A stretch of DNA of 5,185 nt. It comes from Spirochaeta sp. Lineage in GTDB: Bacteria; Spirochaetota; Spirochaetia; DSM-2461. The stretch is from contig JAUVIY010000203.1 of NCBI GenBank assembly GCA_030592625.1, positions 1 to 5,185 of the forward strand, read 5' to 3'. The stretch's first letter is position 1. The number at the start of each line of letters is the position of its first letter. The position numbers were made by a program, and so were the translations under genes. Of the stretch, positions 1 to 4,376 are shown piece after piece. The notes under the pieces are model-generated. The model was not told where the DNA came from. It worked only from the letters and a program-made list of their open reading frames with translations, and did not search any database.

Positions 1-1438
1 ACTGGACGAGGCTGTCAACCTTCTGGGATCCCGAGGTGAAGCGGAAGATCTGGATGAAATGAATGCTGTTCTGGGACTGTACGAGAAAGCCGCTACAGCC
101 CTGGAGAGCGAAAAGGGCGACCTGTTCACCGAGCGTACCGCCCAATTGGGCAGAAAGCTGCAGTCGGCCATGGGTCGATCCGGCAAAGATATCCGTCATA
201 AAGGACAGATCGCATTCGAGGAAATCCCTCTTGATGAAGAAGACGCCCTTTCTCTCCTGGATCTCAATGCCATGGAGCCGGTCATCCGGATCAATGAAGA
301 AGAAGAAACCGTCTTCCTCGAGGAATCGGCTGAGGATCTGGAAGATGCCTATACCGAGCTCTACAGACCGGAACATACGAGCAAGGAACCGGGATTTCCT
401 CAGGAACAGGGTTACCCGCCCTCCCAGGGAACGCCCCAGCCCGCAGCACCCTCTGCACCTGCAGTCGGCGATCAAGCCCCCGCCGGCCCTCCGGTTCACA
501 TCCATCTCCCCGCCCAGTCTGCAGTCCCCCAGCCACCCCAGGTCGTGTACCAGGATATCCGTCCTGTTTTACATCAGCCCCCACCCCCGCCACCGTCACC
601 TCCCCCGGTCAATACCACCGAAATCTCAGTTGAAGATCTTCTGGAAGAAGACATCCCTGAACTCCCGGAGGAGAAAGGGAACGATTCCATGGAGCTGGAG
701 CTTACCGAGTTGGACGAACCGATTCTTGAGGAAGAGGAACCCGGTGAAGCAGAATCCCTGGACGACCTGGAGGAACTGTTCGAAGATGAGAGCGACGAGG
801 AAGAGAGCCCGTTCTTTGTACCCGAAAGCGATGCCCTGTCGGAGGACCTGCCGGAAACCTCCGAGCCGGTAATCCCGGATGCCGACCTGGTCTTCACCGA
901 TGATGATCGGCCTGAGGTAGAAATCGAGGAAGAGGGTTTCGAAGAACCTCTTATGCTGGAAGAGGCGGACGACGAAATCGTTTTAACGGAAGATTTTGAT
1001 AGGCTTGAAGAAATTGAGCCGGAACCGGAACATGAAGAGAGCAGCGATGAAGTTCCCAACGATACAGGGAAGACCGTCGATCACGATAAATTGGCAGATA
1101 TGTTCAAGTATCTGTCCGATCTCACCGACGAAACCACCGGCGAAGGACGACAACAGCTCATCGAGGAAGGCATCCCCCTGAAAATGGCGGGAATCCACGC
1201 ACGTCTCAGCGGCGAGCCTAACTTCAGGGAAGTGGCCCAGCAATACGACCGCCGCAGCCGGGAACGTCACAACATTGAACTCGACGAAGAAAAAATCAAA
1301 GACAGCCTGAATGCCTTCAAATCCCTGGCTGAAGCCTATCCCAATCAGAGTGTCAGCGAGAGTCTCAGCAAGAAACTCGGAAAAATCGTGTCAATCGTCA
1401 GCCATAATAAAGAAGAAAACGATAACGAAAGTCTCTAA
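1..1438 (+). CDS. Acidic, proline-rich protein with helical C-terminal domain (5' partial)
   Basis: I do not recognise this protein with certainty. The frame is open from base 2 to the TAA at 1436-1438, so at least 478 residues are present and the true start is probably left of the window; an internal ATG at 59 has no good ribosome binding site. Numbered from that ATG, residues 1-40 are helical and TPR-like in character. Residues 110-185 form a Pro/Gln/Ala-rich linker ending in PPPPPPSPPP (174-183). Residues 186-335 are extremely rich in Glu and Asp. Residues 342-447 are a more ordinary, probably helical domain (MFKYLSDLTD, GEPNFREVAQQYDRR). No membrane segment is visible, and a signal peptide cannot be judged without the N-terminus. 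If the organism is a spirochaete, a periplasmic flagellar collar (FlcA-like, TPR-containing) protein is one possibility, held at low confidence. The last 4 bp overlap the end of the convergent thyX. Confidence 0.8.
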   Translation, partial: LDEAVNLLGSRGEAEDLDEMNAVLGLYEKAATALESEKGDLFTERTAQLGRKLQSAMGRSGKDIRHKGQIAFEEIPLDEEDALSLLDLNAMEPVIRINEEEETVFLEESAEDLEDAYTELYRPEHTSKEPGFPQEQGYPPSQGTPQPAAPSAPAVGDQAPAGPPVHIHLPAQSAVPQPPQVVYQDIRPVLHQPPPPPPSPPPVNTTEISVEDLLEEDIPELPEEKGNDSMELELTELDEPILEEEEPGEAESLDDLEELFEDESDEEESPFFVPESDALSEDLPETSEPVIPDADLVFTDDDRPEVEIEEEGFEEPLMLEEADDEIVLTEDFDRLEEIEPEPEHEESSDEVPNDTGKTVDHDKLADMFKYLSDLTDETTGEGRQQLIEEGIPLKMAGIHARLSGEPNFREVAQQYDRRSRERHNIELDEEKIKDSLNAFKSLAEAYPNQSVSESLSKKLGKIVSIVSHNKEENDNESL

Positions 1439-2271
1439 ATCTGCCGGCCTTTGTCCAATTTGGTTGTAAAACGCTCAGCAGCCTTTCCTGTGAGTCCATG
1501 GTGTTCACCTTTCAGCATCTTCTTCAGCCCATCCATTTCCTCATTGGAAAAACGCATTCCGCCCCACAGATGACGGTCGAAGGATTCAAAGGCCAAGGGA
1601 CAGACTTTCGTCGCCAGATCCCGCATCACTGCGGCATAGGCTCTGATTTCTTTCTGAGCGTGGGGATCCAGGCGAAGTTTCAGGAAGCGGAAAAGGTTAT
1701 GAAGATCAATCTGCCAATACCACTCGGTGTACAGGCTCAAAGGCAGCACCACCCGGGCCAGCTCACGGGCCGTTCCATCTTCAAGAAGTTTTTTATAGCC
1801 GGCATAGGCCTGTGCATGAACCGCGCCAATCGTACTCCGCACCCCTTCGGCACGATCGGGAGCCATGGGATCGGGCATCCGTCCCTGCTTGTTGTCGGTA
1901 CTCTGTTCTGCCACGTCCTCGAGCGCAGGAACGTAAAACTCATCATTCATCACGCTATAGCGTCCAGATATTTCGTTCATCCTTGCGGTACGATGACGTA
2001 CCCATTGCCGGGCGACAAATATCGGCATCTTCGCATGAAACGTGAAAACCACCTGTTCAAACGGCGAAGTGTGCTCGTTTCTCAACAGATAATCGATCAG
2101 CCCCGCATCCTGACGGACAGTTTTCGTCCCCTCACCGTAGGAAACCCTTGCGGCCTGGACGATACGCTGATCGCCTCCCATATAATCCACCAGACGGACA
2201 AAACCTTTGTCCAGTACTGGAAATTCCCTGTCCAGAATTTTTTCCGCAGCAGGTATTACACAACGACCCAC
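1435..2271 (-). CDS. thyX: Flavin-dependent thymidylate synthase ThyX
   Basis: This 278-residue protein makes dTMP from dUMP in the cytoplasm, using methylene-tetrahydrofolate and a reduced FAD; it is unrelated to ThyA. The ThyX signature RHR-x7-S is intact at residues 92-102 inside RHRTARMNEISGRY (92-105), the segment that helps bind FAD and dUMP. A second conserved block, LPLSLYTEWYW (176-186) followed by LRLDPHAQKEIR (199-210), contains the Arg (R200) expected to contact dUMP. The length is near the family range, with a C-terminal extension after about residue 245. The start is a GTG preceded by a strong GAGGAG at 2278-2283 with 6-nt spacing; no ATG precedes it in frame near the gene. It lies 16 nt after the yigZ-family gene, so the two are very likely one operon. 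Its TAG stop overlaps the stop of the convergent upstream gene, with no terminator in between. Confidence 0.96.
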   Translation of the reverse strand: MGRCVIPAAEKILDREFPVLDKGFVRLVDYMGGDQRIVQAARVSYGEGTKTVRQDAGLIDYLLRNEHTSPFEQVVFTFHAKMPIFVARQWVRHRTARMNEISGRYSVMNDEFYVPALEDVAEQSTDNKQGRMPDPMAPDRAEGVRSTIGAVHAQAYAGYKKLLEDGTARELARVVLPLSLYTEWYWQIDLHNLFRFLKLRLDPHAQKEIRAYAAVMRDLATKVCPLAFESFDRHLWGGMRFSNEEMDGLKKMLKGEHHGLTGKAAERFTTKLDKGRQI

Positions 2272-2277
2272 AAGTGG

Positions 2278-2283
2278 CTCCTC
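2278..2283 (-). promoter_or_regulatory. Ribosome binding site of thyX (fixes GTG start)
   Basis: On the minus strand GAGGAG lies 6 nt before the GTG at 2271-2269 and just after the TGA of the preceding yigZ-family gene (2290-2288). Its strength and spacing are the main reason for accepting a GTG start instead of a later ATG. Confidence 0.8.
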
Positions 2284-2287
2284 ATCT

Positions 2288-2914
2288 TCATTTTTTGTTG
2301 ACCTCTCTCTCGCCTCTGATTTCGAAAGATACGGTACCCCGGCTGGCGTCTATCATGCTCCTGCGGAAATCCTCCAGAGCCGAAACCGGAACATCAATCG
2401 ACAGCCTGATCATTGTTTCAAATATCTTTTCGGCGATTAATCCTCCGGCCTCTTCAGCAAGTCGAACGGTGTATTCATAGAGGGAGTATTCAACACTCAG
2501 CTCAACCCTGATTCTTTCTATTAAAAGAACCCTCGGCATCAACTCAAGAGCATCCTGACAACATCTGCCGTAAGCTGAAGTCAAACCTCCGGTCCCCAGC
2601 TTCACACCACCGAAATACCGCACCACCGTTACCAGGGTTTCAGTAAGACCACCACCGACGATAGGGTCCATGATCGGCCGTCCGGCGGTTCCCCGGGGTT
2701 CACCATCATCACTCATCCCCCGAAGAGCGGCGTCGTTTCCCAGAACATAAGCCCAGGCCACATGCCTGGAACGGGGATGCTCAAGCCGGAGTTCTTTAAC
2801 CTGCATACGAGCAGCTTCGGTGTTTCTCACCATCCGGGCTTCGCCGATAAAACGGGATTTTCGCTCGGTGAAGTCGGAATGTCCCGTCCCTGACGGTATC
2901 CAGAGTTCGGGCAT
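2288..2914 (-). CDS. yigZ: YigZ/IMPACT (UPF0029) family protein
   Basis: This 208-residue protein has the two-domain layout of bacterial YigZ. The N-terminal UPF0029/IMPACT domain (about 12-125) carries the family blocks KSRFIGEA (19-26), SDDGEPRGTAGRP (68-80) and VVRYFGGVKLGTGG (97-110), followed by TSAYG. The C-terminal part (about 137-200) fits the small ferredoxin-like DUF1949 domain. The family is widespread; its eukaryotic relative IMPACT acts in translation-related stress signalling, but the bacterial role is not settled, so no enzyme activity is claimed. The ATG at 2914-2912 is the first possible start because an in-frame TGA stands two codons upstream. No convincing Shine-Dalgarno precedes it, unlike every other complete gene here. 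It is the first gene of an operon with thyX and diverges from the DUF2089-type gene across an AT-rich intergenic region. Confidence 0.93.
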   Translation of the reverse strand: MPELWIPSGTGHSDFTERKSRFIGEARMVRNTEAARMQVKELRLEHPRSRHVAWAYVLGNDAALRGMSDDGEPRGTAGRPIMDPIVGGGLTETLVTVVRYFGGVKLGTGGLTSAYGRCCQDALELMPRVLLIERIRVELSVEYSLYEYTVRLAEEAGGLIAEKIFETMIRLSIDVPVSALEDFRRSMIDASRGTVSFEIRGEREVNKK

Positions 2915-3017
2915 GGCTCAGTTTAGCCTGACGGCGCACAGTGGGGAAACCACAAACCTGCTGGTATGAATTACCATCAGACTGCAAAGGTATTAATTTA
3001 TTTAATTATTATTGATA

Positions 3018-3042
3018 ATATAATTGACTATTTTAATTATAT
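3018..3042. promoter_or_regulatory. Candidate operator: interrupted palindrome over the -35 box
   Basis: Perfect 8-bp inverted arms ATATAATT (3018-3025) and AATTATAT (3035-3042) are separated by 9 bp and centred at 3030. The dyad covers the -35 hexamer and part of the spacer of the rightward promoter, where a dimeric repressor would block RNA polymerase. Because the region is about 90% A+T, such a match can arise by chance; the regulator, if any, is unknown, although the adjacent helix-turn-helix gene is the natural candidate. Confidence 0.3.
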
Positions 3043-3052
3043 GTCTTATATT
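3024..3052 (+). promoter_or_regulatory. Sigma70-type promoter of the three-gene operon
   Basis: TTGACT (3024-3029) matches the -35 consensus at five of six bases. TATATT (3047-3052) matches the -10 consensus at five of six, and the spacer is exactly 17 bp. Transcription would start near 3059, giving an unusually short leader of about 10 nt that begins at or inside the Shine-Dalgarno. A perfect TATAAT at 3019-3024 could serve as an alternative -10 with a longer leader, but its -35 region is poor. Confidence 0.55.
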
Positions 3053-3058
3053 CATGAT

Positions 3059-3063
3059 GGGAG
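3059..3063 (+). promoter_or_regulatory. Ribosome binding site of the DUF2089-type gene
   Basis: GGGAG lies 6 nt before the ATG at 3070. It falls at the predicted transcript start of the best promoter, so either a slightly upstream start point is used or the leader is very short. Confidence 0.55.
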
Positions 3064-3069
3064 TTAATA

Positions 3070-3444
3070 ATGAAGCATTCTTGGCAGACCCTGATGAACT
3101 TACTGGGAGGTAAGGTATTTCGGATTGAACGTATCCGTATCGCCGAATCCAATATTGTTGTTGAAGGCGATTTCACACCTCCTCCCCTGGCCTGCCTTTC
3201 CGTTGACGACCAGATGTTCGCTGCGGCGTTTCTGGCTTCTCACGGTTCCATCAAAAAAATGGAGGCGCTGTTCGGAATCAGTTATCCGACAGTGAAGAAT
3301 CGATTGAACCGTATCGCCTCCCGGTTGGACGTACCGAAAGTGGAAGTCATGCCGAATGGTGACAGCGAGTTCAGGAAGGAAATCCTCGAAAAACTGGACC
3401 AGGGAGAGCTTTCCTTCGATGAGGCCATGGAGGCCTTGAAATGA
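3070..3444 (+). CDS. DUF2089-type helix-turn-helix protein lacking zinc-ribbon cysteines
   Basis: This 124-residue protein resembles DUF2089 proteins, which normally have a small N-terminal zinc ribbon, a helix-turn-helix and a C-terminal SHOCT-like helical hairpin. Residues 11-36 keep the ribbon's outline (LLGGKV, then NIVVEGDF) but have none of the cysteines; the only Cys in the protein is C42. Residues 47-87 form the helix-turn-helix, with ASHGSIKKMEALFGISYPTV (56-75) containing the turn and the start of a probable recognition helix running into KNRLNRI. Residues 103-124 (KEILEKLDQGELSFDEAMEALK, written here as positions with key residues I105, L106, G112, E118, A119, L123) match the SHOCT-like motif also found at the start of the third gene. 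It is probably a cytoplasmic DNA-binding regulator. It is the first gene of its operon, and its TGA overlaps the ATG of the next gene. Target and signal are unknown. Confidence 0.82.
   Translation: MKHSWQTLMNLLGGKVFRIERIRIAESNIVVEGDFTPPPLACLSVDDQMFAAAFLASHGSIKKMEALFGISYPTVKNRLNRIASRLDVPKVEVMPNGDSEFRKEILEKLDQGELSFDEAMEALK
3429..3433 (+). promoter_or_regulatory. Ribosome binding site of the small membrane protein gene
   Basis: GGAGG lies inside the end of the DUF2089-type gene, 7 nt before the ATG at 3441. Together with the ATGA overlap it supports that start over the internal ATG at 3456 and suggests translational coupling. Confidence 0.65.
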
Positions 3445-3725
3445 TACCGCTGGTGATGCGCCTGGTTATTTCTGATGTCGCTTCGAAAAGCGGAAATAGA
3501 AATACAAATCTATGGCTGCCCTTGTTTCTCCTGTGGCTCCTGATATTGCCCCTGATCATTATCATCCTGGTGGTCTGGGTCGTCCTGAGTCTTCTGGCAT
3601 GGACATCTCCGATAATGAAGCGCCTGGTGAAAATCATCGAAGCCGGCGCTGTAGTGATATGGAATATCAGCGGACTGCGGGTGGATATCCGCGGCTCTGA
3701 ATCCCGATTCGTTCTGCACTTTTGA
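3441..3725 (+). CDS. Small membrane protein
   Basis: I cannot assign this 94-residue protein to a named family. A continuous hydrophobic stretch spans residues 24-54 (rich in Leu, Ile, Val and Trp, with prolines at 27 and 37). This is longer than a simple membrane helix and could be one long helix or a tight hairpin. Basic residues precede it (R7, K16, R20) and follow it (K60, R61, K64), so topology is ambiguous. A second moderately hydrophobic stretch, about residues 65-82, may be amphipathic, and the short C-terminal tail ends in FVLHF. The start is set by the ATGA overlap with the upstream gene and by GGAGG 7 nt before it. The stop TGA lies within the ribosome binding site of the next gene. 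Its place between a DNA-binding protein and a SHOCT-like protein suggests it anchors or senses for a regulatory module; that is inference only. Confidence 0.8.
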   Translation: MIPLVMRLVISDVASKSGNRNTNLWLPLFLLWLLILPLIIIILVVWVVLSLLAWTSPIMKRLVKIIEAGAVVIWNISGLRVDIRGSESRFVLHF

Positions 3726-3730
3726 GGAGG
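3725..3730 (+). promoter_or_regulatory. Ribosome binding site of the SHOCT-like gene (decides start)
   Basis: AGGAGG lies 6 nt before the ATG at 3737 and overlaps the last base of the preceding gene's TGA. This favours ATG 3737 over the in-frame TTG at 3722, whose following codons are the Shine-Dalgarno itself. Confidence 0.85.
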
Positions 3731-3736
3731 AAAGAC

Positions 3737-4156
3737 ATGAGTGAAGAAAGAAGAAAAATTCTGGACATGCTGTCCAAGGGGAAAATCAACGCCGAAGAAG
3801 CGGAAAAACTGCTTGATACAGTTGAACCCGAGGCTACCGGTGTGTCGGTGCATCCCGACAGTAACGGTTTGCCGAAATACCTCTATATCCGGGTCGATCC
3901 CAAGGAAGGGGCCAGGGATGCGGACCAGGTAAAGGTGACTGTCCCCCTTGCCCTGGTGAAAGCAGGCATGAACTTTGCCAGTCTGCTCCCTCGGGATGCC
4001 CGGAAGGATGTGGAGGAAGCCATGGAGAACAAAGGCTTCGACTTCGATCTGAAAAACATAAAGAGTGAAGACATGGATGCTCTCCTGGCGGCTCTCCAGG
4101 AACTGGAAGTCGACGTCGAAACTTCGGAAAATACCGTCAAGATTTATACCGGCTGA
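3737..4156 (+). CDS. SHOCT-like / YvlB-type domain protein
   Basis: This 139-residue soluble protein begins with a short helical hairpin at residues 3-27 (key residues I8, L9, L12, G15, E20-A22, L25-L26), the SHOCT-like module seen at the N-terminus of YvlB/LiaX-type envelope-stress proteins. After a linker (28-45) comes a small mixed domain: YLYIRV (49-53 region), VKVTVPLALVKAGM (65-78), a helix at 86-99, and a C-terminal stretch ending in VKIYTG. Such proteins often sit beside DUF2089 regulators and small membrane proteins; their molecular role is not established, though roles in sensing or anti-sigma-like control have been suggested. No signal peptide or membrane helix is visible, so it is probably cytoplasmic. 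It lies 11 nt after the membrane protein gene and is the last gene before the strong terminator. Its N-terminal motif resembles the C-terminus of the first gene's product. Confidence 0.8.
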   Translation: MSEERRKILDMLSKGKINAEEAEKLLDTVEPEATGVSVHPDSNGLPKYLYIRVDPKEGARDADQVKVTVPLALVKAGMNFASLLPRDARKDVEEAMENKGFDFDLKNIKSEDMDALLAALQELEVDVETSENTVKIYTG

Positions 4157-4214
4157 TTCCCAAACGAACGAGTGGAAGAACATTGCCTTCACCTGAACGA
4201 TTATTATCCTTATT

Positions 4215-4261
4215 AGTGAGAAAAACACTCTGATCTATAGAATCAGAGTGTTTTTCTCACT
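4215..4261. terminator. Long perfect hairpin, probably a bidirectional intrinsic terminator
   Basis: Perfect 20-bp inverted arms at 4215-4234 and 4242-4261 enclose a 7-nt loop. The inner 10 bp (ACACTCTGAT with ATCAGAGTGT) form the core stem. It is followed on the + strand by TTTTTCTC and preceded by AAAAA, so on either strand the core stem is followed by a U tract. The outer part of the dyad extends the pairing through these tracts. It ends the three-gene operon and separates it from the glycosidase gene. Confidence 0.88.
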
Positions 4262-4289
4262 GCATTGTCGAAAAAAATTGTACTCCTCA

Positions 4290-4318
4290 TTGTTTTTCGG
4301 TATTTTTTACACTAAGAT
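4290..4318 (+). promoter_or_regulatory. Possible promoter of the glycosidase gene
   Basis: TTGTTT (4290-4295) and TAAGAT (4313-4318) are 17 bp apart and would start transcription near 4325, about 52 nt before the GTG. Each box matches consensus only partly (three and four of six bases). TTGTAC (4278-4283) with TATTTT (4301-4306), also 17 bp apart, is an equally plausible pair. A promoter is expected here because the terminator just upstream isolates the gene. Confidence 0.3.
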
Positions 4319-4366
4319 TTCTGAATTCCGGACATCAACCAGATATTTTACTTCTTTCATCTGTTG

Positions 4367-4371
4367 AGGAG
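4367..4371 (+). promoter_or_regulatory. Ribosome binding site of the glycosidase gene (supports GTG start)
   Basis: AGGAG lies 5 nt before the GTG at 4377. An in-frame TGA at 4365-4367 excludes any upstream start, so the GTG is well supported. Confidence 0.75.
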
Positions 4372-4376
4372 AAATA

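Larger units (their letters stand above)
2991..3058. promoter_or_regulatory. AT-rich divergent control region
   Basis: Of these 68 bases 61 are A or T (about 90%), a sharp break from the flanking coding DNA. The stretch lies between two divergent operons and presumably holds promoters for both. The rightward promoter can be read clearly. For the leftward yigZ-thyX operon several TATAAT-like hexamers exist on the minus strand (for example 3036-3041), but none has a convincing -35 box at proper spacing. A 9-mer TTTAATTAT is repeated at 3001-3009 and 3032-3040, 31 bp (about three helical turns) apart, and a short dyad TATTAT-TG-ATAATA lies at 3007-3020. Confidence 0.6.
4157..4376. other. Intergenic region between the three-gene operon and the glycosidase gene
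   Basis: These 220 bases hold no credible coding frame. The first 58 bases are the 3' untranslated tail of the operon. The terminator hairpin follows at 4215-4261, then an AT-rich stretch with a possible promoter and a leader ending in the glycosidase ribosome binding site. No riboswitch-like conserved structure was recognised. Confidence 0.6.

Noticed and set aside
63..872. Second + strand frame of 269 codons within the acidic gene
   Set aside because: Its Arg/Ser/Pro-rich translation is typical of a shifted frame through an acidic coding sequence; the acidic frame is longer and open to the left edge.
574..1059. Serine-rich minus-strand open frame of 161 codons
   Set aside because: It mirrors the Glu/Asp-rich tract of the acidic protein (GAG and GAA codons read in antisense give a Ser-rich frame), so it is a composition shadow.
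1498..2301. Long + strand open frame of 267 codons opposite thyX
   Set aside because: It is antisense to a clear ThyX with intact signature motifs; its translation shows no recognisable domain, and no ribosome binding site is evident.
3007..3020. TATTATTGATAATA as a possible Fur-type iron box
   Set aside because: It resembles Fur half-sites only loosely, and any AT-rich stretch would; no iron-related gene is present.
3722..3736. Upstream TTG start for the SHOCT-like gene
   Set aside because: The five added codons are the Shine-Dalgarno itself, and family members usually start at MSEE-like sequences, matching ATG 3737.
3371..4228. Minus-strand open frame of 285 codons across the three-gene operon
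   Set aside because: It lies antisense to three well-spaced genes with good ribosome binding sites and has no recognisable domain.
4269..4308. Second hairpin plus T run (CGAAAAA with TTTTTCG, then TATTTTTT)
   Set aside because: The stem is only 7 bp, mostly A-T, with a 17-nt loop, too weak for a convincing terminator directly after a much stronger one.
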